Source: a virus
Length of the DNA: 43,320 nucleotides
IMG/VR virus record: IMGVR_UViG_3300032006_000020
Coordinates: 1 to 43,320 of that record
Strand: one strand, 5' to 3'
A program made the translations under genes and the position numbers. The notes beneath the pieces were generated by a model that saw only the letters and a list, made by a program, of their open reading frames with translations, had not been told where the DNA came from and searched no databases. Positions 32,307 through 40,973 of the stretch are shown piece after piece; positions within the stretch are counted from its first letter, which is position 1, and the number at the start of each line of letters is the position of its first letter.

Positions 32307-32915
32307 CTAACGCCCAGCCTCACGCGTCTTTTTCACGTCCTGCTGTGCACGCTCACGAGGAGCTTGCATGTCGAACGCTACTTTCGGATCTCGAGCGATA
32401 GTCTCATGTAGATACTCCACAGAGAACATCGAATCGGTATCACAGCGAAAGGCCAGAGCACGATCACATCCCACAGGATCTTTGGGGTCATGTTTCATGA
32501 AGTTAGACTCAGAAAGAGACATATTCATTTGTACATGACTGTACCCCTTCTCGATAGCAAATTGCTTTGCTTTCTCGAAACGCTCACCAAGCAGTGATTC
32601 AGGGGTGCCAACTTCGGTTAAGACAGAAAGATGAATATTGGAGAAAATCCGTTCAATGGGTTTTCCATCAGTATCCAGCACGTCCTTGCCGTATCCATCC
32701 TGAAGCATTATAGTTCTACCAGTCCTCGAATCAACTCGAGGTCCAGATTCCAGTATAATGCCAGAGGCAAGTTTGTTACCAACAGATTCACGAGCGTATT
32801 GCTTGTTCTGTTCGATCAAACCTGCAACCTGAGACTGTAAAGTTTCCTGGTTAGCCAGAATAGCTTCAAACTCAGATTTGGACATTGTGACTTGCTCTTC
32901 AGTTTTCTTAGACAT
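32307..32915 (-). CDS. First leftward gene, 202-residue protein of unknown function
   Basis: A 202-residue soluble protein with ribosome site AGGAG, behind its own promoter and before its own terminator, as expected for an abundantly made early product. The first 45 residues form a coiled coil (SKSEFEAILANQETLQSQVA). The middle is beta-rich (RTIMLQDGYGKDVLDTDGKP) and the C-terminus basic. I do not recognise a family. Its codon and base usage look less AT-rich than in neighbouring genes (several CTCACGAGG-, CGCGTC-like stretches). Confidence 0.7.
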   Translation of the reverse strand: MSKKTEEQVTMSKSEFEAILANQETLQSQVAGLIEQNKQYARESVGNKLASGIILESGPRVDSRTGRTIMLQDGYGKDVLDTDGKPIERIFSNIHLSVLTEVGTPESLLGERFEKAKQFAIEKGYSHVQMNMSLSESNFMKHDPKDPVGCDRALAFRCDTDSMFSVEYLHETIARDPKVAFDMQAPRERAQQDVKKTREAGR

Positions 32916-32943
32916 AGTATTCTCCTGTTAGAAAGTTACAGTA

Positions 32944-32973
32944 TTTATACCATGTGCTAAACACCATGCTCAA
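32944..32973 (-). promoter_or_regulatory. Promoter of the first leftward gene
   Basis: On the minus strand TTGAGC is followed after 18 bases by TATAAA. The start codon lies about 30 bases downstream. A CCATGTG...CACATGG inverted repeat (32950-32980) covers the spacer and could be an operator. Confidence 0.6.
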
Positions 32974-33032
32974 CACATGGGCGTGTAAGAAAGAATGGCG
33001 AGGAACGAGCCTCTAAAAATCTTTCTCATTGA

Positions 33033-33041
33033 TGGTATAAT
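33033..33041 (+). promoter_or_regulatory. Rightward extended -10 promoter
   Basis: TGGTATAAT: a perfect TATAAT preceded by TG with one base between. No TTGACA-like -35 is present, which fits an extended -10 promoter. It faces the non-coding region, so its product could be an untranslated RNA or part of a long leader for the packaging genes. Confidence 0.55.
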
Positions 33042-33144
33042 GTTAGATGGGTGTGTGATGGATGATGAGTACAATCACAGAGAGTGGAACTGAAGATATA
33101 CACGCTATAATTCAATTGGATATGCTGCTATAACAGTATAAGAG

Positions 33145-33187
33145 TGCCATCTTTAACAGACTGCGACCCTTTGGAGCAGTCATGGCA
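33145..33187 (+). promoter_or_regulatory. Two-step hairpin in the divergent region
   Basis: TGCCAT (33145-33150) pairs with ATGGCA (33182-33187), and inside it GACTGC (33159-33164) pairs with GCAGTC (33176-33181). The inner loop is GACCCTTTGGA, and an eight-base bulge lies on the 5' side. All 12 pairs are perfect. It is not followed by a T tract, so a structured RNA or replication element is more likely than a terminator. Confidence 0.5.
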
Positions 33188-33271
33188 CGGCAGAGAAATC
33201 TGCTTATACTGGTATACAGCCAGATCCAGAATTATTAGTGTGTATCAAAGTGTAACGAACACAGATTTAGC

Positions 33272-33300
33272 TTGACAGTATACTTGTAGACTAGTATATA
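33272..33300 (+). promoter_or_regulatory. Rightward sigma-70-type promoter
   Basis: TTGACA (33272-33277), a 17-base spacer and TATATA (33295-33300). The -10 lies in the first TAGTATA repeat, so proteins binding that repeat would affect this promoter. Confidence 0.6.
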
Positions 33301-33423
33301 TATAGTATATATATAGATAAGTGTAATATAGTAAGATAGTATAAAGGTATAAATATTAGTGTTATTATTAGTACAGTCTACTTAACAAATATATAGTTCT
33401 AGTATACCTCCATAACTAGTATA
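33291..33423 (+). repeat. Cluster of TAGTATA direct repeats
   Basis: Five copies of TAGTATA at about 33292, 33303, 33337, 33400 and 33417; three of them extend to CTAGTATA (33291, 33399, 33416). The surrounding DNA is almost all A and T. An iteron-like origin or a binding array for a phage regulator are the likely uses. Low complexity could produce some copies by chance, but the three identical 8-mers within 133 bases stand out. Confidence 0.5.
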
Positions 33424-33585
33424 ATAGTTTTCCTAGAACCGACTATAAGTATACAAGAACATCCCCAGTATAAATCCCAGCACAGATCCAACGTGTACCC
33501 CCTCCCCACAAAATTGGCTACTCCACACCCATAAAACATCCCTATCACCTACACGGGGGGAAAATATGTTTAACCCATAAAAAAC

Positions 33586-33615
33586 TTGACAAATATATTT
33601 TTTTAGCTGTATACT
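33586..33615 (+). promoter_or_regulatory. Rightward promoter of the packaging and late genes
   Basis: A perfect TTGACA (33586-33591), an 18-base A/T-rich spacer and TATACT (33610-33615). The start of the small terminase gene lies about 105 bases downstream behind two hairpins. This is the nearest strong promoter to the late operon. Confidence 0.7.
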
Positions 33616-33622
33616 GCGCTAA

Positions 33623-33709
33623 CCCCAAAAACACAGGTTTCGACCTTTCTCCTGTATTTGGGGATTATAACAACTCAGCCCCTGGATAGATTCTCCTACA
33701 TCTGGGGGC
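33623..33709 (+). promoter_or_regulatory. Structured 5' leader of the packaging operon
   Basis: First hairpin: CCCCAAA (33623-33629) pairs with TTTGGGG (33657-33663), and inside it ACAGG pairs with CCTGT, or alternatively AGGT-TTCG-ACCT closes a UUCG tetraloop (33635-33646). Second hairpin: GCCCC (33678-33682) pairs with GGGGC (33705-33709) with an inner AGAT/ATCT. No long T tract follows either. Two stable, partly alternative stems in a 100-base leader suggest control of elongation, message stability or translation. Confidence 0.55.
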
Positions 33710-33724
33710 AACCCATGAGGATGC

Positions 33725-34150
33725 ATGCCGAGTAGTGAGTTATTTGTAGAGAAGTATGTTGAGACAGGAGACATCCTAGTTTCCTTGAAGGAGGGAGGTT
33801 ATAAGCCTAATAGAACCACAGGCTATAATTTACGAAAGAAACACCAAGACGAGATTGAGCAGAAGATGCAGGAGCGTTTGAGGGGAAGTGGCCCGAGAGC
33901 GTTGAGTGTTATTGAGGAATTGATGACAAGAGCGGACAGTGAACAAGTTCGTTTAGGTGCTGCAAAGGATATGCTGGATCGTGGTGGTTACAGGGCATAC
34001 GAGGAGGAGGGACTTGGAAAGACAGTTGAGGAGATGGAACAGCAGTTAATTGCACTTGTTGGAAGTGATGGTGCAAAAATGTTAGTTAGTAAAGTTAGAA
34101 CCAGGAAATCAATAAGTGGACCAGAATTATCAGGAGGCGAACATGAGTAG
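33725..34150 (+). CDS. terS: Terminase small subunit
   Basis: A 141-residue protein. The N-terminus has the DNA-binding pattern of small terminases: FVEKYVETGDILVSLKEGGY, a helix-turn-helix of the TerS type. It is followed by a coiled-coil oligomerisation part (EEGLGKTVEEMEQQLIALVG). TerS rings recognise the packaging site and stimulate the large subunit. Four other genes separate it from TerL, which is unusual. The ATG at 33725 follows GAGG; the next gene overlaps its end. Confidence 0.75.
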   Translation: MPSSELFVEKYVETGDILVSLKEGGYKPNRTTGYNLRKKHQDEIEQKMQERLRGSGPRALSVIEELMTRADSEQVRLGAAKDMLDRGGYRAYEEEGLGKTVEEMEQQLIALVGSDGAKMLVSKVRTRKSISGPELSGGEHE

Positions 34151-34376
34151 GAGCAATACTGGCAGATGGATGAATCCAGATGACTTTAAAGAAAAATACG
34201 GATACGACTATACTGATGATCCTGAGTTTGACAGCCGATCCGATGCAGGAGGTGGAATGCCAAAGATGGGTCCTTCTCTGATAACGATGCGTCGTCAAGC
34301 CAGTAATGCCGAAACTAAGCCAGCATCGAAGGCAGGAGCACTAAGGCGTGTAATTAAGCCTGTCAGGAAATTCTAA
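34143..34376 (+). CDS. Small basic protein, unknown
   Basis: A 77-residue protein starting at the ATG at 34143 inside the end of the TerS gene, with GGAGG six bases upstream; an earlier in-frame ATG lacks a site. It begins SRSNTGRWMNPDDFKEKYG and has a basic C-terminus (ALRRVIKPVRKF). The stop overlaps the next start (TAATG). No family is recognised. Confidence 0.65.
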   Translation: MSRSNTGRWMNPDDFKEKYGYDYTDDPEFDSRSDAGGGMPKMGPSLITMRRQASNAETKPASKAGALRRVIKPVRKF

Positions 34377-34687
34377 TGAGTCATGAGAACCTTGTAACAG
34401 ATGGACCTGATGATATTGGAATGTGGCATGTCAGACCAAGTTCAGGTAAATTTGCTGATAACAGGACAAGTTCTTATATAACCTCAATTGCAGAGTTTGA
34501 TAATCAGGAAGAAGCAGATACCTTTGCAGAAGAGTGGTCGCATGCATCATACTCAGTTGAAAGACGTAATTTCCTTCTTGAGAAGCATAAACTCAAATTC
34601 CCAGAATACTGGAGACTTGCAGGACCCTTGAAGGACATGTATCTCAAATATTACTTTGATGAAGCTAACAAGCTGAAGGAGAACTAA
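34376..34687 (+). CDS. Small protein of the packaging operon, unknown
   Basis: A 103-residue protein linked by TAATG overlaps to both neighbours. The middle shows an acidic, aromatic helical region (FDNQEEADTFAEEWSHASY). No known motif is visible. Confidence 0.65.
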   Translation: MSHENLVTDGPDDIGMWHVRPSSGKFADNRTSSYITSIAEFDNQEEADTFAEEWSHASYSVERRNFLLEKHKLKFPEYWRLAGPLKDMYLKYYFDEANKLKEN

Positions 34688-34890
34688 TGCCAGGTTATCA
34701 TACAAAAAAGAAGCCATATGCACAGAACCCTTATGGTGGGACATATGCAAGCCAAAACAGACTCGAATATGAAGATAATATGCCGAAGCAGGGATTTAAG
34801 TCTGGTGAGCAGTTAAACAAGGAAATTGCTGAAGAGCATAAAGCACGGATCAAAGGTAAGACATTATTGACAACAGGGCTAACTCGCTGA
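34687..34890 (+). CDS. Small basic protein of the packaging operon, unknown
   Basis: A 67-residue basic protein rich in Lys, Gly and Tyr (KKPYAQNPYGGTYASQNR). It begins in a TAATG overlap and ends five bases before the 1245-residue gene. It resembles small virion-associated basic proteins in composition only. Confidence 0.6.
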   Translation: MPGYHTKKKPYAQNPYGGTYASQNRLEYEDNMPKQGFKSGEQLNKEIAEEHKARIKGKTLLTTGLTR

Positions 34891-34894
34891 TTTT

Positions 34895-37800
34895 ATGGCA
34901 GATATAAAGAAACCCAAAGATAAAAGCAAGTATATTGAGATTAAGGGACCTTTCCATCTTAGGAGTCCTGAAGCTCAACAGAGAGTTGCACAGGGGATTA
35001 CTGAATTAGCAAAAAAATATCCTGATGCTAAGTTTATTTTACGAGAAGGTGCAAGTAAAAACCCACGCAAAGCCAATGTTTACACTCAAGCCTTTTCTAC
35101 TCTCTCTTATCTCAAGGAAGGAAAGAGAATTAAGGTTGTTCAGGCACAATATGGGCGTGGTAAAGGCGGTTCAGAAGCAAGAGAAGCCATTATCAAGTCA
35201 TTAGAGCCATTTGAAACCGCAGAATTTACCTTTGGAGGCAAAAGAGTTACAGAAGATTATGATAAATGGCGTGATGTTGACAAAGCACTAAGCCAAGAAA
35301 AAGTATTTGATCCCCTCCGTAGCAGAAAAAACCCTAAAACTGGCGAAAGATACCAAGTTAAGAAATATCCAGGCAAAGGAACACATGCAACCAAGAAAAT
35401 TGATGCATATTTAGATAAAGTATCTGAATATGGGAAAACTAGAGGGGCTAGACCAGAAAGTGTGGATGCTGCACTTGAATATATACAAGATAAAGCGGAT
35501 TTATTCTACGAACAGCAAAGAACAGGCACAAAAAGAGTCTTATCGTGGGATCGGAAGACAGGAAAGAAGGTTTACAACACAAAAGAGCCGATCCACATGA
35601 TAACTGGAGACAGATCAAGACGTATTGCCAAACTCCAGAAGGATTATGGTACTCCTCCTAAACTTAAAGGCAATGTTGCAGTTGAACAGGCTAAATCAAC
35701 AGCTAAACATCAAGTGCCAGTTAATATCACTGAAGATCCTGTATTTGATAGAAGAGAAAAGGTACATACCTTAACTCATAAGACTGTATCTCCAGGTACA
35801 GACATAACAGGGCTTAAAAGCAAACCAAATGTATCTGTAACTAAAAGTCTGGTTAAAACCTCAGAAATTAGGAAAATAGGCACACAGTTACGCTTACCTC
35901 TGCCAGAGACTTCCTCTGAAGCTCCAAAAAGCAAATCCACATATCTTGGATTATCTCCGCATGATAAACTTGGATTGTCTCCTATTCCTAAAAAACAATT
36001 TGGTATAACAAAAACACAGCCAATTGAAGGTCATAAAAAGGGTGAAATTATTACAGGACTAAGAGAGGCAGATGTAGACAGATCCCCTAAAGGCATTGAA
36101 ATAATTGATGATTCTGCAAGGAACATAGATGAATTGAGTACTCTTGAAGGTCCTCCATCGCCTTCACCTATTGAACAAGCAACTATTGAAAAGGTGCAAG
36201 CACCCTTATCAGCTAAACATCAACCAATGTCCTATTCAGCACGGCAAGGTGCAGCATTGAGGAAAGAAATGGATTGGTATGGAGAGAAGCATGGTCAGAA
36301 GAAGGGGTCAATTGAATATGCTCAAACTCCAGGCGAACCAATTACTCAGGATACAGCCAAACGAAAAGATTTTATTCAAGACTTTTCACAGAGAGAAGAC
36401 TTAAAACGAGCAAATATAGATATAGGGACACCTCCGCTAGTTACAGGGAAACAGGGGGGTAAAAGAGTAAAAGTAACTGAAACTAAAGTTCAAGGTGATA
36501 AGCGTAGCCTGTTCCCTACTCGTGGACCTTTAAAAACTGTGAGTGGCAAGCCCATAACAGTTAAAACTAAAGATATGGGCAATATTAAAATCGATAGGAC
36601 ACATCCTTCTAATCAGCTAACTTCTTCTCTTGCTCCTGCTGTAAGCAAAGCACAGGGTGTAGAATTTGATGCGGATCAGGCAGCATTTAAAAAAGCACAA
36701 GTTGAAGATATTAAAGTGTCAGACTATGAAGGAATCGACTTAGGAGAAGATAGAGGTAGTGGAGCACATTACCAAGTTGATAAAGGAGATCTTAATCTTG
36801 GAGATGATTATAGTTACCTTCCAGATAAAGATAAAGCACTTAAGAAAGAATTGGCAGGAATACACCCAGAACAATGGGCAAATGAAATTACTGTAAGCAA
36901 AAAAGATCTTACGGTTATTTCAGGAGGCCAGATAGGTGCTGATAGGATTGGACTTGAAATAGGAAAAGAGCTCGGATTTAAAACTGGAGGCACTGCACCA
37001 CCAGCATTTGCAACTGATGTTGGGTTTGATCCTAGCCTCAAAGATTATGGTGTAGTTGAAGTGTCACCAAGAGATCAGTCTGAGTATGCACAGAGAACAG
37101 GAACTAGGAATAAATATGGGGCAAGAACAGAACAAAACGTACTTAAATCTGATGTTACCTTCTTGTTCACAAAACCTGAACATAAAGATTCACCAGGATC
37201 TAAACTCACTCGCAAACTTGCAATACAGCATGGGAAACCTCTTTTAGAGAATCCGACAGCACAAACTGTTAAAAAATTAGCTGAAGGTGGTATTAAAATG
37301 TCAACTGTTAATATTGCAGGGAATAGGCAGTTTGATGATAGAAAGGCTATTTCAAACGCTCTTACAGCATTTGGAGAAACAGTTTCGGTTGAACAGCAAA
37401 GGCAATGGGTAACAAAATCAACTGTAGGTGATACTAAGGCAACAACCAAAACTACTGGAATATCCGATGTATTACAGGGAGATGCAATTGATCCTATTGC
37501 AGATCCGAGACATGGCAGTACAAGCCTTATAAGATCATCTACTTCACCACATAATGTCAGAGAAGCAATTCCTGGTGTTTATAAACCTGATGTAACTAAA
37601 GATCCATATGTGGATCGTCCTAAGAAGCGTGATTACGCATGGCAGGATAGACAGCAAAAACTGGCAGCAAAAGGCTCAACCACTTGGTATGGGACTGATG
37701 TAGATACAAAAGGTAATGTATATGAAAAACTTGTGAAAAAATATCCGAGTGATATGCCAATAGAGGAGCAACTGGAAAAAGAAAAAGTATTTGCAAAGAA

Positions 37801-38632
37801 AAGTGGCGGTTCACCACAACATCAAGCATTAATGAATTACAATAAGAGGCGTGATGCAGAGATACAGAAACTTAGTGATTCTGGTGAATTAGCCTATGTA
37901 AGTACCAGACCTGGCACTGAAACCAAGAAGGATATTAAGCCAAAGACTATCAGGCAACAAAATTATGATGCAAATGTTGAACAGCTATCTCTTATCAGGA
38001 AAAGCCAGAAGCCTGGTCAGGATGTTACAAAACAAGTACAAAATCTTGAGAGTAATATCAAGAAGAGCCTGAGAGGTGAAAAAAGAGATACATATATCGT
38101 TACAGATGAAAAAGGAGATAAAAAACGTATAACAGGAGATATATCATTTACTGGCGAAGGTAGTGGTCCAATGATAACTAAATCTGTCAAAGCTCCAACA
38201 ACAGCAGTTAAACAGTCAGACAAGGCTCGTATTGCTAGAAGTATTATGAGAAATACACCGAAAGTTGTACTTGGTCCTGCATTGCTGGCTGTAACTCCAT
38301 GGATTGCAAGTAAGCAACTTAAGGCGAAAGGCATTGATAAACCTACTACTGGACAAGTAGTTCAGGAAAATATTTCAGTATTTGCTGGTGCTCCGAGAGT
38401 TATTAGTGGAGTAGGAGAGAAAAAAGGATACTTGAATGTTTTAAAAGACTATGATACAACGTCAATGAAAGAATTAGGGAAAAGGCGTGTACCACAGCGA
38501 CACGTTACTGGAACTGTAACTCCATTTGATAAAATGAAAAAAGCCATTAGTGGAGCAGTAGCAGCTTGGGCAAATGCATCAAGATTATCCAATGAAGCTA
38601 TGAAAGCACATGGTGGCTGGAGATTTAAATGA
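34895..38632 (+). CDS. Giant multidomain protein with a cpYpsA/SLOG-type domain
   Basis: A 1245-residue Lys-rich protein between the terminase subunits. Residues about 669-826 contain a recognisable domain: VISGGQIGADRIGLEIGKEL, TGGTAPP, RTGTRNKYGARTEQNVLKSD and GSKLTRKLAIQHGKPLL. These are the marks of the circularly permuted YpsA (putative molybdenum carrier) branch of the Rossmann-like SLOG superfamily, which binds nucleotides or related ligands. The N-terminal 140 residues look like a separate alpha/beta domain, and long low-complexity Lys/Thr/Pro linkers join the parts. Size, linkers and location fit the polyvalent proteins proposed to enter the host with the DNA. The stop overlaps the HNH gene. 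Confidence 0.7.
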   Translation: MADIKKPKDKSKYIEIKGPFHLRSPEAQQRVAQGITELAKKYPDAKFILREGASKNPRKANVYTQAFSTLSYLKEGKRIKVVQAQYGRGKGGSEAREAIIKSLEPFETAEFTFGGKRVTEDYDKWRDVDKALSQEKVFDPLRSRKNPKTGERYQVKKYPGKGTHATKKIDAYLDKVSEYGKTRGARPESVDAALEYIQDKADLFYEQQRTGTKRVLSWDRKTGKKVYNTKEPIHMITGDRSRRIAKLQKDYGTPPKLKGNVAVEQAKSTAKHQVPVNITEDPVFDRREKVHTLTHKTVSPGTDITGLKSKPNVSVTKSLVKTSEIRKIGTQLRLPLPETSSEAPKSKSTYLGLSPHDKLGLSPIPKKQFGITKTQPIEGHKKGEIITGLREADVDRSPKGIEIIDDSARNIDELSTLEGPPSPSPIEQATIEKVQAPLSAKHQPMSYSARQGAALRKEMDWYGEKHGQKKGSIEYAQTPGEPITQDTAKRKDFIQDFSQREDLKRANIDIGTPPLVTGKQGGKRVKVTETKVQGDKRSLFPTRGPLKTVSGKPITVKTKDMGNIKIDRTHPSNQLTSSLAPAVSKAQGVEFDADQAAFKKAQVEDIKVSDYEGIDLGEDRGSGAHYQVDKGDLNLGDDYSYLPDKDKALKKELAGIHPEQWANEITVSKKDLTVISGGQIGADRIGLEIGKELGFKTGGTAPPAFATDVGFDPSLKDYGVVEVSPRDQSEYAQRTGTRNKYGARTEQNVLKSDVTFLFTKPEHKDSPGSKLTRKLAIQHGKPLLENPTAQTVKKLAEGGIKMSTVNIAGNRQFDDRKAISNALTAFGETVSVEQQRQWVTKSTVGDTKATTKTTGISDVLQGDAIDPIADPRHGSTSLIRSSTSPHNVREAIPGVYKPDVTKDPYVDRPKKRDYAWQDRQQKLAAKGSTTWYGTDVDTKGNVYEKLVKKYPSDMPIEEQLEKEKVFAKKSGGSPQHQALMNYNKRRDAEIQKLSDSGELAYVSTRPGTETKKDIKPKTIRQQNYDANVEQLSLIRKSQKPGQDVTKQVQNLESNIKKSLRGEKRDTYIVTDEKGDKKRITGDISFTGEGSGPMITKSVKAPTTAVKQSDKARIARSIMRNTPKVVLGPALLAVTPWIASKQLKAKGIDKPTTGQVVQENISVFAGAPRVISGVGEKKGYLNVLKDYDTTSMKELGKRRVPQRHVTGTVTPFDKMKKAISGAVAAWANASRLSNEAMKAHGGWRFK

Positions 38633-39510
38633 CTAGAAAAGTAACAAGGAAAAAATTTAGATGGGCTGAATTCGGAGAGTCAACGAACACTACTACGGAC
38701 AAGAATGCTAAAAGTCTTTCAGCAGAAAGTTCAAATATTAATAAAAAACTACCAGCTAAAAAAAGTACGTTTAGTGACTATATTAAGAAAATTAATAAAG
38801 GTGTTAAGATTGAAAAATCGAAACCTCGGGTAATCAAGAAGAGTAGAAGTCATGTTCAGGATACTACTGCATCTGGTCATCAAAAATGGGCAGCATTACG
38901 TCAAAGAGTAATTGATGAGAATATTAAACATACAGAAGAAATTACTGAATGGGTAGATGTTCCTCAAGGAGTGGAAGTTACTGAAGGCGGAATATCGAAA
39001 GAACAAAGTAAACTAGAAAAAGCTGAAGGATTTAAAGGCGGAACGCGCAAAGTAACTAAAACTGTGCGAGTGCAACCTTATGTTATTGATTTCTTTAATA
39101 ATAAAAAAATACGCATTGATAAGACAGGGAAGTTTTCGGAAGCTATTGAGGTTGACCATGTTGTTCCTTCTAGTAGATTCCAGAAAGCAGGGATCTTAAC
39201 TCAAAAAACTTTCCATGACAGGAAAAATTTAGTTATTACAACTGCTGATAAAAACAGGGTTGCAAAAGGATCAAAAGGATTGCATGAGTTTGTACCTAGT
39301 AATGCAGGAGCATATGCTCGAAAATACGATCAAACACTCTTAAGGAATAATGCCTTGATGACTGCAAGTGAATCAGCAGCAGTATGGAAACATACTGGAA
39401 AAGCCCCAACATCTACAATTATGAAAAATCCAGCAGCACCAACATTTGAGGATCTTGCAACCCAACAAGCACGGCATGATCGAATGCGTGGTATCCAGAG
39501 GAATCGTTAA
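38629..39510 (+). CDS. HNH endonuclease next to the terminase
   Basis: A 293-residue basic protein. The nuclease core is EVDHVVPSSRF (about residues 174-184), then FHDRKNLVITTADKNRVAKGS, giving DH, N and N/K positions of an HNH site. The first 90 residues are a Lys/Ser-rich linker similar in style to the preceding giant protein. HNH enzymes beside large terminases assist DNA cleavage during packaging in several phages. It overlaps the giant gene (ATGA) and TerL (TAATG), so the three are coupled. Confidence 0.75.
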   Translation: MTRKVTRKKFRWAEFGESTNTTTDKNAKSLSAESSNINKKLPAKKSTFSDYIKKINKGVKIEKSKPRVIKKSRSHVQDTTASGHQKWAALRQRVIDENIKHTEEITEWVDVPQGVEVTEGGISKEQSKLEKAEGFKGGTRKVTKTVRVQPYVIDFFNNKKIRIDKTGKFSEAIEVDHVVPSSRFQKAGILTQKTFHDRKNLVITTADKNRVAKGSKGLHEFVPSNAGAYARKYDQTLLRNNALMTASESAAVWKHTGKAPTSTIMKNPAAPTFEDLATQQARHDRMRGIQRNR

Positions 39511-40964
39511 TGTCTAAACAAGCACTTAAAGCATTAAAGATTGCAGAAGCAATTATTGAGGTTGAAGAGAATAATAAGCTAAAGTGTTATAAACCTTATG
39601 AATATCAGGAAAGATTCCATAATGCAAAAGATATGAAGGGTCGTCTTGCCAGACAGAGACTCTTGATGGCTGCAAATAAAACTGGTAAAACATTCTGTGG
39701 TGCAGTAGAAATGGCATTCCATTTAACTGGCCTTTATCCTAAGTGGTGGACAGGAGCAAAATTCAGCAGACCTGTAACTGCATGGGCAGCAGGAAATACT
39801 ACTGGAAATACAAGAGATATAGTTCAGGCAGAATTACTAGGAGAACCAGGGGATCCAGAAGATTACGGAAAAGGTGCGATTCCTAAAGACCTGATTGTAG
39901 GACAACCTCAACGACTTCCTGGTATTCCCAACGCTTTTCAGAATGTTGTAGTAAAACATGTGTCAGGAAAGAACTCAAAATTAATGTTTAAGTCTTACGA
40001 ACAGGGGAAGCAACAATGGATGGGTAAAGCCGTTGATGTGGTATGGCTGGATGAGGAACCACCTCAAGATATTTATTCACAGGCATTGAGAGCTTCCCTT
40101 AAATCAGGGGGTTTAGTATATATGACCTTCACACCAGAAACAGGAATGACTCCAGTTATTACCCAGTTTATGACAAAACTCGGTAATTCTCAGGCATTGT
40201 TCTCAGCGACATGGGATGACGCACCTCATTTAGATGAGGATATCAAGGAAGAGATATTGAGGGCATTGCCACCCCACGAAAGAGAAATGCGATCTAAGGG
40301 GATTCCTGTTTTCGGTTCAGGTATGGTATTTCCAAATGTAGAAGATCAGATCCAATGCGAGCCATTTGCTATTCCTGAGTACTGGCCTCGAGTATGTGGA
40401 ATAGATTTCGGTTGGGACCATCCTACTGCTGCCGTGTGGCTTGCATGGGATCGTGATACTGATACTGTTTATGTATATGACTGCTATAGGCAAAGTTCAC
40501 AAACACCAGTAGTTCATGGTGCAGCAATAAAAGAAAGAGGATCATGGATACCAATTGCATGGCCTCACGATGGCTCACAGCATGATAAGGGATCTGGGCA
40601 GTCGCTTGCCTCTATATATCGTAAACAGGGACTTAATATGATGCATACACATTTCACTAATCCTGCAGGAGATATTGGGATTGAACCTGGAATTATGGAA
40701 ATGCTTCAACGTATGGAAACAGGACGCTTCAGGGTATTTAGTTTTTTAAGAGAATGGTATGAAGAAGTAAGGATGTACCACCGCAAGGATGGTAAAATTG
40801 TAGCAAACAATGATGACTTGATGAGTGCAACTAGATATGCAACACAATCATTAAAGTTTGCAACTACAGGAAAACCAGTTCATCGTAAAAGAAAAGCTAT
40901 TGGATCTGGTCCAGGTGAATGGAATTATTTTCCAATTGAAACAAACAAACGATTATATGCATAA
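39510..40964 (+). CDS. terL: Terminase large subunit
   Basis: A 484-residue packaging motor. ATPase: Walker A AANKTGKT (residues 54-61) and Walker B VVWLDEEP (177-184, D181 and E182). Nuclease: CGIDFG with D299, WPHDGS with D354, and NNDDLMSA with D435/D436. The length is normal for the family. It pumps DNA into the procapsid through the portal and cuts at the end. The gene lies after HNH and before two small genes and the portal. Confidence 0.93.
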   Translation: MSKQALKALKIAEAIIEVEENNKLKCYKPYEYQERFHNAKDMKGRLARQRLLMAANKTGKTFCGAVEMAFHLTGLYPKWWTGAKFSRPVTAWAAGNTTGNTRDIVQAELLGEPGDPEDYGKGAIPKDLIVGQPQRLPGIPNAFQNVVVKHVSGKNSKLMFKSYEQGKQQWMGKAVDVVWLDEEPPQDIYSQALRASLKSGGLVYMTFTPETGMTPVITQFMTKLGNSQALFSATWDDAPHLDEDIKEEILRALPPHEREMRSKGIPVFGSGMVFPNVEDQIQCEPFAIPEYWPRVCGIDFGWDHPTAAVWLAWDRDTDTVYVYDCYRQSSQTPVVHGAAIKERGSWIPIAWPHDGSQHDKGSGQSLASIYRKQGLNMMHTHFTNPAGDIGIEPGIMEMLQRMETGRFRVFSFLREWYEEVRMYHRKDGKIVANNDDLMSATRYATQSLKFATTGKPVHRKRKAIGSGPGEWNYFPIETNKRLYA

Positions 40965-40973
40965 GGAGATCAT

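Larger units (their letters stand above)
32974..33724. other. Divergent AT-rich non-coding region between the two genome arms
   Basis: About 0.75 kb without a credible gene. It holds rightward promoters (33033-33041, 33272-33300, 33586-33615), a long two-step hairpin (33145-33187), a cluster of TAGTATA repeats in very AT-rich DNA (33291-33423), a GTTCTAG...CTAGAAC inverted repeat (33396-33439), and two leader hairpins before the small terminase gene. The mixture suggests the main switch region and possibly the replication origin. Short open frames of 11-23 codons near 33060 have no ribosome site. Confidence 0.6.

Noticed and set aside
33061-33140. Short frames of 11 and 23 codons in the divergent region
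   Set aside because: No ribosome binding site and no sign of a conserved peptide.
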